Positions 8,242 to 17,666 are shown, numbered from the stretch's first letter. The stretch: DNA of 64,000 nucleotides from RI-153 sp963752935 (GCA_963752935.1 CAVWAL010000023.1:806001-870000); one strand, 5' to 3'. Notes: generated by a model not told the origin, from the letters alone. Numbers and translations are program-made.

Positions 8242-8247
8242 ATTATA
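8242..8247 (-). promoter_or_regulatory. -10 element placed for a leaderless mRNA
   Basis: On the minus strand TATAAT is followed by CGCGCT and then the methyltransferase ATG at 8235. That puts the expected start of transcription at or next to the A of the start codon. A weak TTGGTT/TGGTTT lies 17-18 bases upstream as a possible -35. No Shine-Dalgarno sequence is present. Confidence 0.5.
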
Positions 8248-8519
8248 GCCCGTGAACGGAGTGTAAACCAAACCACAACAGACGTTCTGTTGAATGTTTC
8301 GTACTTTTGGATGCCGTCCCAGTCCGATCTGACAGACGGAAAGCGTAGAGGAATTGTATGGCACTGAACTTGACGCAGGCAAGCGCCAACCGCTATCATA
8401 GGGTCTAGCAGCCCTCTCTGTGACAAAGTTCACGAGCTTTGTAATTTTGTGGTCGGCTCCTCTTCACAGGAGCCAGATCGAGTCATCCCTCAAGTCGAAT
8501 ACGTGTGTAAAGGAGAAGT

Positions 8520-9515
8520 ATGAGCGTACAACAGGAACCCCTAAGAGTGAGCAAATCTACTGCATCTGACAAGAAAGAACCCATGGAAACCCACGAAGAG
8601 CCGCCCAAGTTAGAATTTGCTCGATCGAATGAATCGCTCGAAGCATTTGGCGCTGCGCTCGGTGGTGCTGTCCTCGGTGTGCTGGCTACGTTGTTGATCC
8701 TGGCGATTATCAACAATGGCACCTTGCGCTTTACAGGTGCAGGTGGTGAATCACTACGTGCCAGCATCACCCGTATGGACGAAAATCTGGGCGCTGTCAG
8801 CCATAATGTTGACGTGGTTGCCCAACGACTTGCCGCAATCGAAGGCGATGATGGGGCATTGGGTCAGGTTCAGAGCAGCCTTACTGCGCTGGATTCCAGC
8901 CTGGTTGCCCTTGACGAACAGGTTTCTCAGCAAGAGTTAGCCTTGACTGAACTAGATGTCACCCGCCGTAATTTTGATGCGTTTACCACGGCATTGGCCC
9001 AGGCTTTGAGCGATATTGATGCATTGCAAGCGGCCCCCGCCGAAGAAGTGGCTGCCCCTGAAGCAGTGGTCCCTGAAGCAACGAGCCCCGAAGCAGCGAA
9101 CTCTGAAACGGCAACGACTGGCGAGGCTCTGGTTGTCGAAGCCGCGCCCGCCGAGTCTGCACCGGCCGAGACCATGGCCATGCCGCTGGTTGCGTCCGAA
9201 GCGAGCCTGGCCGCAGATAGTGTGGCTGCCTATCTCTTTGTCGACAATAATGCCGATGGCGCCTTAAACGCCGAAGAGGCTGCCCTCGTCGGTGCCACGT
9301 TTACGCTGATGACGCCTGATGGCGAGACCGTCACCGGTCAGACCACAGACACCGGCGCCCTCTTCGAAGGACTGGCTCCTGGTGAATACACAGTCGCCGT
9401 CGAAGATGCCCTGGGCTTTAGCCTGGTCAGTGAGGACGCGGCTACCGTCACCGTCAGCGAGAGTGAGACCGAAGGACAGGCTGTCTTCTTCCCAGTAACA
9501 TCATCCAGCGAGTAG
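8520..9515 (+). CDS. membrane-anchored coiled-coil protein with Ala/Glu linker and C-terminal SdrD_B/Cna-like domain
   Basis: A 331-residue envelope protein of unknown function. An acidic cytoplasmic N-terminus (1-40) is followed by one transmembrane helix (GAALGGAVLGVLATLLILAII, about 43-64). A heptad-rich coiled coil runs over about 75-170 and a low-complexity Ala/Glu/Pro linker over about 175-225. The C-terminal part, AYLFVDNNADGALNAEE then LAPGEYTVAVED, resembles the SdrD_B/Cna-B type beta domain. This topology would place the beta domain outside the cell. GGAGAAGT precedes the ATG and a strong terminator follows, so the gene is probably transcribed alone. Confidence 0.75.
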   Translation: MSVQQEPLRVSKSTASDKKEPMETHEEPPKLEFARSNESLEAFGAALGGAVLGVLATLLILAIINNGTLRFTGAGGESLRASITRMDENLGAVSHNVDVVAQRLAAIEGDDGALGQVQSSLTALDSSLVALDEQVSQQELALTELDVTRRNFDAFTTALAQALSDIDALQAAPAEEVAAPEAVVPEATSPEAANSETATTGEALVVEAAPAESAPAETMAMPLVASEASLAADSVAAYLFVDNNADGALNAEEAALVGATFTLMTPDGETVTGQTTDTGALFEGLAPGEYTVAVEDALGFSLVSEDAATVTVSESETEGQAVFFPVTSSSE

Positions 9516-9533
9516 TTTGAATCTGTTGGATCT

Positions 9534-9577
9534 GTAACAAAAAAGCGGCGACCAGGTGGTCGCCGCTTTTTTGTTAC
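9534..9577 (+). terminator. strong intrinsic terminator
   Basis: Twenty-base arms 9534-9553 and 9558-9577 enclose the loop AGGT. The core is GCGGCGACC/GGTCGCCGC, flanked by A and T tracts, so it can act in both directions. It ends the coiled-coil protein gene. Confidence 0.9.
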
Positions 9578-9597
9578 CCTGTCCCCTCTGGTGATGC

Positions 9598-9724
9598 GTC
9601 AACGGTCAAGTGATGGCAATTCCGTAGGGGCGCTGCTTGCTGCGCCCACAGTGTGCCGGGCGCAGCAAGCAGCGCCCCTACCGATCAAATCACGCTTTCG
9701 GCGTTCCTCGCCGCCGCATCACTA
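9598..9724 (+). repeat. 127-bp dispersed palindromic repeat, copy A
   Basis: It begins GTCAACGGTCAAGTGATGG and contains the long hairpin GGGGCGCTGCTTGCTGCGCCC / GGGCGCAGCAAGCAGCGCCCC with centre ACAGTGTGCC. By hand alignment it matches 56161-56287 at 125 of 127 positions; a shorter inverted relative is at 58189-58241. The right end overlaps and encodes the last codons and the stop of rsmD. Confidence 0.85.
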
Positions 9725-10278
9725 TCCACTTCGGCCAATTCATAGAATATCAACAGGACCGATCCGTACGTGCGTCGATCGTACTCCTGAAGCGATTGCA
9801 GTTCCACGGGCGCATCCTCGCGAGGATGGATCTGAACGACGATCAGGGCCTCGTCGTAGAGCAACTCTGGTCGAGCGTCAACGGCCAGAAGCGCCTTGCG
9901 CCACAGGTCCTGATACTGTGGCGGCGCGATGAAGATGAAATCGAAGGGGTCGCCTCGGTACTTGGACAAAAAAGCAAAGCTGTCGGCCTGCTGAACGGTG
10001 GCGAACTCCTCCAGGCGGCAGTGGCGCAGGTTAGCCAGGATCGTCTCCACGGCGCGGCGGTTGCGATCGAGCAGCGTGGCTTTTTCGGCGCCGCGGCTCA
10101 AGGCTTCGATACCCACCGCTCCGGTGCCGGCAAACAGATCGAGCACAACGGCGCCTTCGATCCAATCCCCCAGGATGGAAAAGAGCGCCTCTTTGGCGCG
10201 GTCTGTGATGGGGCGCGTCGTGTCGCCGGGCACAGATTGCAGGGTATGTCCTTTGGCGCTGCCTGAAATCACACGCAT
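9685..10278 (-). CDS. rsmD: 16S rRNA (guanine966-N2)-methyltransferase RsmD
   Basis: A 197-residue methyltransferase of the RsmD family, which modifies G966 in helix 31 of 16S rRNA. It has the typical start MRVISGSAKGHTL, then TRPITDRAKEALFSIL, SAM motif I VLDLFAGTGAVGIEALSRGA and DRNRRAV. The catalytic motif, normally DPPY, reads IAPPQY here: the Asp is replaced by Ala and the aromatic residue is shifted by one. This could be a lineage variant. The last 13 or so residues (SDAAARNAESVI) are encoded by a dispersed repeat. AGAAAGAAG precedes the ATG. The gene appears to be alone on its strand, upstream of a plus-strand terminator. Confidence 0.85.
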   Translation of the reverse strand: MRVISGSAKGHTLQSVPGDTTRPITDRAKEALFSILGDWIEGAVVLDLFAGTGAVGIEALSRGAEKATLLDRNRRAVETILANLRHCRLEEFATVQQADSFAFLSKYRGDPFDFIFIAPPQYQDLWRKALLAVDARPELLYDEALIVVQIHPREDAPVELQSLQEYDRRTYGSVLLIFYELAEVDSDAAARNAESVI

Positions 10279-10354
10279 ACAAATCTTCTTTCTACTTGTC
10301 CATATCCTTTAGAAAAATCACGTTGTTCATAGTGTAGCGGGCGCAGTCCATAGT

Positions 10355-12674
10355 TTAGCGAGCACTGACATTGATCGGGCCTAGCTCTACTGACGCCCGA
10401 GGGCCAACACTGACAGGCTGCCGTTCCCCGCTGCTCGGCTCGTAGAGCCCGATGACGATACGGTAACGGCCCACGGGCAGATCGTCGGGAAGCATCATCC
10501 CATAGCGATCTTCGATGCGTTCGCCGGGCTGCCATGTGCTGGTCGGCCGCAACCAGAGCAAAGGTTGGCCATCGCGCTGCGCGATCCGTTCGCCCTGTGC
10601 GTTGAGCAGATGCACAAAGACGTGGAAATTCTGATCCACCGGGCGCAAGCTTTCCCACTCCAACGCCACCAGCAATTCCTCGCCAGGGTGGGTTTCGGCG
10701 GTATAGCCGTAGCCGTTCAACCGCACCCATGATGGATCACCAAATTCAATGCCTACCCCGGTCTCGGTCAGCGGTTGGGCACTTGGGAAGGTGTAAAGCA
10801 CGACACGTTGGCTGCCCAACCCGACGCCTTGATCCAGCACCAGGAACGACTGCCCGCGCAGCGTTCGTTCCCACCCCGACCGCTCCGGCGGTTGCGAATC
10901 AGGCAGCACCCACAGCCGTCGATACTGCCCCGCGAGCCGATCCAACCAGCGCGCCGCCGATGCGTCCAACGGATCGGCGGGGAAGAAACCGTAGGTGGGC
11001 AATGTGCCATGGTAGGCATTGGCGAACTGCTGACTCTGCGCGGGACGCAGGAAGAGGATGGCATCTTCCTGCTGTTCCGTGGCTTCGATGACGCGCGCTG
11101 CCGCCACTGTATCGGCGCCACTGAGGGCAGGCTGATACCGGATCAGCACCCCCAATGTTACCAGCACCAGTGCGCCGCCGTAGATCCAATTGGGCAAGTG
11201 CTCTCCGCTCGCCAGATCTTGTTGGATCTGGCGTAACAGCAGCCAGCCGCCCACAATCAGCGTCGCCAAAATCAGAATCAACGATAGCCAATCGGGACCG
11301 TCGAAGCCGGTGCGCCACCAGGCAAAGTGCAGGTTATCTGCCGTGAGGAAGCGCCACTGCAAAATCAGGGGCGAATAGTCAAGCCGGGTAAAAGTTTGCG
11401 GCGCAAAGAGGGGGGTTACGTTCTGCGCCAGCCAATTCTGCACCAACGAGAAGGGGATCAACAGCCCCAACCATTGCACGCCCAACGATAGGATCAGCAA
11501 CAACGTCGCCCCTATCTGACCGCTCATCCCCCAGCGCCGCGCCTCAAAGATCCGCTGCCAGATGGGCGCACTGAGCACCATCACAAAAGGCAGCACCGGC
11601 ACCAGAAAGCGTGGACCCCAACTGTAGCCGCCGTGCCACATGTACCACTTGGCATAAAGGGCCAGATAGAGCAGCGCCACCCCGGCCACAGCCGTTAAGT
11701 ACCAGCGGATGTTACGCCGGAACCAGCCGATGCCGCCCAGGGCCAACAGGATCACCGGGCTATACCAGACAAGGCCGCGCGCCGGGCCGATGAGCAAACC
11801 GTAGAGCCCGAGCAGCCAGTTGCCGCTGAACGACTCGCTTTCCAGGTAGCCCGTCTCGAAGAAGCTGCCGTAGCGCAGCCAGTTCCACCAGAGTGAAAAC
11901 AGCCCGGCAACCAGGATCTGGAAAGCCCAGGATGATCCACTCGCGCAGATGATCGACGATCAATGCGCGCAGATCGAAGCGTTTTTTCTGTGCGTACAGA
12001 GCCAGGGCCAACGCCACAATGATCACCGGCAAGGTGACCAGATTGATCGAGCGGGCCAGGTAAGCGAATCCCCAGGCGATACCACCGAGGAAGAGGTAGC
12101 GTTTGCGGTTGCTTTGGCTATAGGCGAGGATGCTGTAGAGCGCACCGAACAGCCCCCACATCGCCACCGGATCGCTGAAAAAAGTCTGGGTGTAGGGCCA
12201 GGCCGGTGTGGCCAGGCCAAAGGCAAGCGCCGTTACCACCGCCACAAACCGACTCCAGCCCAGACGGATTACCGAGCGGTAGATCAGGCCTCCCGTCCAC
12301 GCCGTGAGGATCGGGTTGAGCAGCAACGCCATTTGCACCAGTCCGAGCGCCGTCCACTGTTGAGCGAGCCAAACCAATGGTAAGGCCAGGATGCCCATCC
12401 CTGCGCCCTTGCGGCTATACAGGCTGCCGTCGATGCCAAAACTGCCCTGCTGAAGGCCCATCCACAGCAGTTGATTGCTGTCCACATCGCCGCCGCGGAT
12501 GATGCTCTCGGTCGTGGCAAACATCGACAGGCCATCGCTGCTCTGCATGACGCCGGTGTAGGTGAGTAAGTAGCACGCGTAAAGAAAGCAGATCACCAGA
12601 AAGGCGATGCTGCGGTCGTATCGGCTGATGTCCGCCAGATGACGGGGTACACGGGAAGATCGCATAGATCGCAA
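10355..12674 (-). pseudogene. membrane glycosyltransferase (GT39/ArnT-like), interrupted by a frameshift
   Basis: Two open frames form one gene of about 770 codons. The 5' part (12674 to about 11921) encodes SSDGLSMFATTESIIRGG and several membrane helices, ending in frame at HLREWIILGF. Deleting one G of the pair at 11920-11921 (plus strand) restores GFQILVAGLFSLWWNWLRYG and joins the 3' part, which contains more helices (WYMWHGGYSWGPRFLVPVLP). After a region with WLDRLAGQYRRLWVL the 3' part ends in a C-terminal beta domain (LVALEWESLRPVDQNFHVFV, then PVGRYRIVIGLYEP). The family transfers sugars from polyprenyl-phosphate donors on the outer face of the membrane. The break is either a real inactivating frameshift or a single-base sequence error. 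The upstream glycosyltransferase gene ends 3 bases before. Confidence 0.75.
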
Positions 12675-12677
12675 TTT

Positions 12678-14840
12678 CTATTCGTCACTACGCCGCACAA
12701 CCGGCAATTCGATAACATCCTGACGGCTGCCATCGGCGAGCACGAGTGGACGCCGTCCTGCCTCGGTATAGAGGCCGATGTGCAGCCGATAGTCGGCGGG
12801 CGGCGTGTCTGCCGGGAGTGCGAGTTCGTAGGGATCACGCACCACGACGCCCGGTTGCCACGTGTCGGTCGGCGCCAGTCCTCGTACAGGATAGTTGTCC
12901 TGTTGGGCGATGATGTCGCCGTTCGGGGCCAGCAGTTGGGTAAAGACAGTATAGCGCCGGTCTACCTTGGCTTCGGCCTGCCAATATAATACCAGATGCA
13001 GCGATGTTTTGGACGACGCCATCTGGGCGTCGAGGAGCCGGATCGGCCCACCGGCGACATCGGCAACCGCGAGCGGCTTCTCTGGGATCGTCGCCACGCG
13101 GCTGAGCAGACAACTGCCCAGTTGCTGCGTCTCGAGAACAGAGACCGAGGGCATGGCGAAGAACGCCGTGGTGATCTGTGTCTGCGGCACGAGATTGTCC
13201 ACCGGCGCCGGGCTGCCCAACCAGGAAAGCCACCAGAATTCCGTTTCGTCGGCCACCAGGGCAGCCAGCCGTTCCGCCCCAACCTCGCCGGGTTCCCGAT
13301 CAGGGCTGTAGCCGTCGATCACGTGGATCTCGACTGTATCGCGCAGCCAGGGATACAGTTGTTCCCATGCTTCGATCGATTCGGTCATCACCAGGGAGGA
13401 CGGCCACGCCGCCTCACTCCGCAACGTTTCGATCACGCCCCGACACGGATGCTCGGCCAATCGACGCTGGCCATAGGCGGTTGCCACAGGCGGCGCACCC
13501 GCGAGAAGGGCGATGAGCGCCATCCCCAGGGCGGCCCAGCTCAGGGCAGAGACAGCACGACGCACAGACTGCCCCCGCGCAGACGGCCAGATCTGCCCGG
13601 CGAATTCCACGGCGAGGAGGATCAGCAGGATCGTGCGCACGATCACCGTCCCCCACAGGATCCAATGTTGCTCGGGGAGCAGGATCAGAAAGACGTTGGC
13701 CTCAACGGCATTGGCGATGGTCAGTGCAATGCCAATGGCAACGCCGCGCAGGGTGGGGAGCAGGAGCACGGTAAAGGCCAGGATCCAGACCACGAACTGG
13801 GGACTCCATCCCTTGCTGTACAGGAAAAGCCAGATCACGCTCACGGCGGTAAAGGCAATGGGTGTGCGCGGCTGTGTCCAATCATAGGGGCGGGTGTAAA
13901 GCCAGGCGTAAAGAATCACAAAGGCCAGCGTGATCCACGTCCACGGCAGGTGGCTTACCCACAGCGAGCTTTCCAGCCCGGCGAGGTTACGCATGTCCAG
14001 GGGGACGAGGCCGAAGCCAAAATAGCCGTCGAGCACAGCCCACAAACTTTGCCACGGTGGCCGGATCGACTGGATTCGAAAACTGCTCAGGGCCAGGTCC
14101 AGGTTGGCACGCACAATAGGATAGCCTACGGCTATCACTGTCATCGTAAAGATCAGCACGTACAGCGTGGGGCGTAGTAGATTTCCGCTTGAGCGCCGGT
14201 TGAACCATTCACGCCTGGCCGCCGAGAGACTCAAGCAGGCGCCCGACCTTCTCACCGCAATGGGGATCAGCAGGATCGGCGTCAGCTTGGTGAGGAAACC
14301 CAGGGCGGCGGCAACGGCACTGCCCGTCCACCCCCAGCGGCGGATCAGGAGCAGATCTAGCCCCAGCAGCATGAAGAAGAGGGGCATCGACTCGAACCAA
14401 CCGAGCAGTGTATAGACTGGGGCGAAGAATAAGGCATAGAGGAGCGGCGGCACAATGGCTTCGGGCAGTTCGAGACGCCGCGCCAGCCGATAGATCAGCA
14501 CCAGATTGCCCGTTTCGAAGACGAGCAGGGCCGTCCCCAGCAAGAGATTGAAAAAAAGACGGTTGTCGACCCAGGGCGGAATACGCGCCGACAGTTCAAA
14601 GATTGCCAGCATCAGGGCGGGGAAGAGTGGCGGGTAGACTGTCCAAAGGTTGTCGTAGAGCCGATAGCCACTGGCGGTGAGCCGTCCCCATTCGAAGTAG
14701 AAGTCGCGGTCCGAAAAGTCGGCAATGTAGCCACCCGGTCGAAAGAGGAGAATCGCCAGCAGCCGGAAGCTGATGAAAAGCAGCAAGATCAGCAAAAAAA
14801 GCCGGTGGCGTTGATAGAAGTGGCGTAGGCGAGCGATCAT
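12678..14840 (-). CDS. multi-membrane glycosyltransferase (GT87/DUF2029-like) with C-terminal beta domain
   Basis: A 720-residue integral membrane protein with about 10-12 hydrophobic helices over residues 10-450. The N-terminal external loop carries acidic residues (IADFSDRDFYFEW) followed by NLWTVYPPLFPALM, a pattern of polyprenyl-phosphate-dependent mannosyl/glucosyltransferases. Residues about 590-710 form an extracytoplasmic beta domain (LHLVLYWQAEAKVDRRYTVF, APTDTWQPG, DYRLHIGLYTEAGRRPL) also found at the end of the neighbouring frameshifted gene. It probably glycosylates a surface polymer or lipid; donor and acceptor are unknown. It lies 50 bases after the first gene of the cluster and 3 bases before the third, so all three are likely one transcript. 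Confidence 0.8.
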   Translation of the reverse strand: MIARLRHFYQRHRLFLLILLLFISFRLLAILLFRPGGYIADFSDRDFYFEWGRLTASGYRLYDNLWTVYPPLFPALMLAIFELSARIPPWVDNRLFFNLLLGTALLVFETGNLVLIYRLARRLELPEAIVPPLLYALFFAPVYTLLGWFESMPLFFMLLGLDLLLIRRWGWTGSAVAAALGFLTKLTPILLIPIAVRRSGACLSLSAARREWFNRRSSGNLLRPTLYVLIFTMTVIAVGYPIVRANLDLALSSFRIQSIRPPWQSLWAVLDGYFGFGLVPLDMRNLAGLESSLWVSHLPWTWITLAFVILYAWLYTRPYDWTQPRTPIAFTAVSVIWLFLYSKGWSPQFVVWILAFTVLLLPTLRGVAIGIALTIANAVEANVFLILLPEQHWILWGTVIVRTILLILLAVEFAGQIWPSARGQSVRRAVSALSWAALGMALIALLAGAPPVATAYGQRRLAEHPCRGVIETLRSEAAWPSSLVMTESIEAWEQLYPWLRDTVEIHVIDGYSPDREPGEVGAERLAALVADETEFWWLSWLGSPAPVDNLVPQTQITTAFFAMPSVSVLETQQLGSCLLSRVATIPEKPLAVADVAGGPIRLLDAQMASSKTSLHLVLYWQAEAKVDRRYTVFTQLLAPNGDIIAQQDNYPVRGLAPTDTWQPGVVVRDPYELALPADTPPADYRLHIGLYTEAGRRPLVLADGSRQDVIELPVVRRSDE

Positions 14841-14890
14841 GGCGACGACTTTGTAGAATGGATCAGGGTCGTGGGCAAGTTCATGGGCAT

Positions 14891-16990
14891 TTACGGGAGT
14901 TCGTAGATGACCATGACCGGGTTCCCCAATCGGTTGCGCTGAATACGATAGCGACCACCGGGGAAGGTGGTTTCCAGTGTGGCCGCCAGCCCCTGGTCTT
15001 CGGGCAGCAACAGGATGGCGCTGCGTTGGGGGAGACTGGACGGCAGCGATCCCATGGTCAGTTCTCCGTGGGGCAGTCTGTCGAAGGCGCGACCACCCAG
15101 ATACTCGATGCGGGGTTCACGCCAATCGGGTCGTCCTTCGCCGACCACCAGAAAGGGCGACTGATTGGGCGCCAGTATTCGCAGTGCCCGGCCAATTTGA
15201 GTAGCAGCCGTACTGGTCGAAACTACACCGGCAGGCGATCGATCAAGCACAGTTTGGGACTCATAGTATCCGACCCAATTGTGGGTGGCGGCCAACAGCA
15301 CGATCCCAACGACCATCACCGAGCCGACGTGACGCAACCAGGGCCCGCCGATGCTGAGCAGTGTGGCGCGCCAGCGTTCCACGCTCAGGGCGGCGATCAG
15401 ACCGGCCACAGGCAGCACGGGTAGCAGCCGCGGCCAAAAAGGTGAATCCACGGTCAAGGCGCCGCCCAAAATCAAGACGAGTCCTAGCCAGGTTAACAGC
15501 AGCCAACTGAGCAACCGGTCCAGGTTGAGGATGATCACGCCGATCCCCAGCAGGAAAAGTGCGCCCACCAATGGTTCGAAGAAGGGACCGCTGTACTTAA
15601 AGATTGCGCTGGTGTCAGGGTACAGATTGAAGGTGAGCAGAGTCCGGCGGAGACTCTCCCACACCAGGGCAGGCAGCCCTTGCACGGCGTAGATCGACTC
15701 CATGCGGGCCAGGGCCGCAGGATTGAAGAGAGAGACGGCCTCGAAACGTTGCCAAAGCAGATCGGGGGTGCGCAGCCATGTCCCGATAGTGGGCGCAGAG
15801 AAGACGTAGATGGCTGCCCACCAGACGCCGATGCCTGCCCAGCCGACACCGTCTTGCCCAGTTTCGAACCAGTGTGGACGGCCCACGGCAATCCAACAGA
15901 GCCAGGAAATCGCCACCACCAGGAAGATCCAGCCGGTCAGGTATAGATGCAGCGTCAGGCCCAGCAAGAGACCGCTTGTTGCCAGCACGAACCGGTTGTG
16001 TGTGCGGAGGCCGCGATGGAGCGCCCACAGACTGAGCGTTCCCCAGGCGACCGGCTCTAAAAAGAGGGGTTGCCGGCCAAAATGAATAAAGGTATAACCG
16101 ATCCCAGTGACAACCGCCGCCCAGAGGGCGGTGCTGCGTCCGTCATCCTGGATCGAGTACTCGATCTGATCGGCATCGACGATGGTTGACGGCTGCCGTC
16201 GAAATAATTCGCAGCCGAGCAGCCACACACCCAGGACGGTCAGCAGTGCGGACACAAGCCCGGCGAGACGGCTACCGAGCAAGGTGTCGGCGCTCAGGCT
16301 GATCCCCAGCGCCGATGGATAGAAGGCGAGCAGGGGTAGATTGCCCCACCCTGGGGCGAAGACCCGGTTTTCTGTGCCTTCCACCAACGCTTTCGCCTGG
16401 ATGCCATGCTGAACAACGGGATCGCTCACTGCAACCGGCACCATCGTCAACTGCCAGCCTACCAGCAGTCCCACGCCAATCAGGATGAGGAGGATCAGCG
16501 GCCAACCGGCTTCAGGACGCGAAACCGGCAGCGCCGGGGCAGGGTCCATCTGCGCGCGACGCGCACTGCTGAGGCGAGTGCCTGTCAGCACAAGGATCAG
16601 CGACACGATCCAGCCGGGCAGCATCCAGAAGGGTTCGACGTCGCTGCGCCAGTTGACGAATGTCAACACGATGGCGATGATCAGCGCCAACCAGACCAGG
16701 AGCACGCCGGTGCGTACAGTGCGCGGATAGGTAGTCCTATAAATCTGTGTTGGCGATGGGTCCCACGGTTGCACGAGCAGACCAAAACAGAGCGCGCCGC
16801 CTGTCGCCAACAAGAGTGCCAGGACTTGCAGATTGCCCGCAGACCAGAAGGAAAGCAGGCGTAGACCGGGCAGCAGATCAAGCAGCCAGGCGGGAAGAAT
16901 GGAGATCAGTTGAACGGAAGACACCAAAAATTGCGCGAGGATAACGGTCAACGCCGCCAAGAGCAACGTGATAAAACGCAAAACCTTCAC
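14891..16990 (-). CDS. multi-membrane glycosyltransferase (GT39-like), first gene of the cluster
   Basis: About 699 residues with roughly 12-14 transmembrane helices and a C-terminal soluble tail. After four N-terminal helices and a basic loop, a GT39-like core follows: VSDPVVQHGIQAKALVEGTEN is the first external loop and FIHFGRQPLFLEPVAWGTL holds the helix pattern expected for this family. The C-terminal tail (WREPRIEYLGGRAFD, then ETTFPGGRYRI) differs from that of its two neighbours. A GTG at 16990 with GAAGG seven bases upstream is the likely start. An ATG at 17038 in the same frame would add 16 residues but lacks a ribosome-binding site. A sugar transfer reaction on the outer membrane face is inferred from the family. 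Confidence 0.75.
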   Translation of the reverse strand: MKVLRFITLLLAALTVILAQFLVSSVQLISILPAWLLDLLPGLRLLSFWSAGNLQVLALLLATGGALCFGLLVQPWDPSPTQIYRTTYPRTVRTGVLLVWLALIIAIVLTFVNWRSDVEPFWMLPGWIVSLILVLTGTRLSSARRAQMDPAPALPVSRPEAGWPLILLILIGVGLLVGWQLTMVPVAVSDPVVQHGIQAKALVEGTENRVFAPGWGNLPLLAFYPSALGISLSADTLLGSRLAGLVSALLTVLGVWLLGCELFRRQPSTIVDADQIEYSIQDDGRSTALWAAVVTGIGYTFIHFGRQPLFLEPVAWGTLSLWALHRGLRTHNRFVLATSGLLLGLTLHLYLTGWIFLVVAISWLCWIAVGRPHWFETGQDGVGWAGIGVWWAAIYVFSAPTIGTWLRTPDLLWQRFEAVSLFNPAALARMESIYAVQGLPALVWESLRRTLLTFNLYPDTSAIFKYSGPFFEPLVGALFLLGIGVIILNLDRLLSWLLLTWLGLVLILGGALTVDSPFWPRLLPVLPVAGLIAALSVERWRATLLSIGGPWLRHVGSVMVVGIVLLAATHNWVGYYESQTVLDRSPAGVVSTSTAATQIGRALRILAPNQSPFLVVGEGRPDWREPRIEYLGGRAFDRLPHGELTMGSLPSSLPQRSAILLLPEDQGLAATLETTFPGGRYRIQRNRLGNPVMVIYELP

Positions 16991-17211
16991 ACAGATGCCT
17001 TCGTGGAGAAGAGATAACCTGGCATGGGGAACCTGCACATGGGATACTCTGGATGATGCCGATAGGAGGGTATACGGTCGATCTCAACATAACCATGTCA
17101 CGAACGGCAGAAAGAATGAATCCGGCTGCCCGCGGGCGGACAACCGGTTTCAACGGTGATCAAAATCACCAGGTTTGGCAGTTAAAGAATAGAACGCAAC
17201 CTCAGAAGAAG

Positions 17212-17409
17212 CTAGACAGCAGTTCCTTCGTTGGACTTCTTTTCTTCGACTTTGGTTTCAGTCTTCTCACCATTCTCGTCTTCGGCAGCCTTGCGGAACT
17301 CGCGCAGCCCTTTACCCACCGCCCCGAATACTTCTGGCAGGCGCCCGACACCGAAGAAGATCACGATAATGACCAGAATCAATATAAGTTCAGTTGGTCC
17401 GAAATTCAT
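17212..17409 (-). CDS. tatA: Sec-independent translocase protein TatA
   Basis: A 65-residue TatA/E-type protein of the twin-arginine translocase. It has a short N-terminal stretch (MNFGPTE), one transmembrane helix (LILILVIIVIFFGVG), the conserved Leu-Pro hinge (RLPEVFGAVGKGLREFRKAAE) and a charged Glu/Lys tail. It oligomerizes with TatC to move folded proteins. The ATG at 17409 has AAGGAG nine bases upstream; the ATG at 17430 would overlap that site and was rejected. tatC is not in the window. It has its own promoter, divergent from recN, and lies 221 bases upstream of the glycosyltransferase cluster. Confidence 0.93.
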   Translation of the reverse strand: MNFGPTELILILVIIVIFFGVGRLPEVFGAVGKGLREFRKAAEDENGEKTETKVEEKKSNEGTAV

Positions 17410-17532
17410 GATACTTGGCTCCTTACTCAAAGGAAAACAGATCGTAAATCGACACGAAAAACAGATCTTCTGCGGTTAAACAGGGAGGGGAAGGGTCGAT
17501 TGTCGCCGCAGATGGGTCCAGACAGTAACTAG

Positions 17533-17560
17533 ATTATAACATGCAAGGTGTCCGCTGCAA
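17533..17560 (-). promoter_or_regulatory. promoter of tatA
   Basis: On the minus strand TTGCAG (17560-17555), a 16-base spacer and TATAAT (17538-17533) preceded by TGT (an extended -10) form a strong promoter. This leaves a leader of about 115 bases before tatA. Confidence 0.65.
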
Positions 17561-17666
17561 ATACTGTATTCGATGGTTTTCAGCCCAAGACACTGTTCTA
17601 TACGCATTGGCAAGCGCAAAGTTGCCGAAAGTTGCCTTTGTCTTTTATCGCATCGGACGTTTGTGC

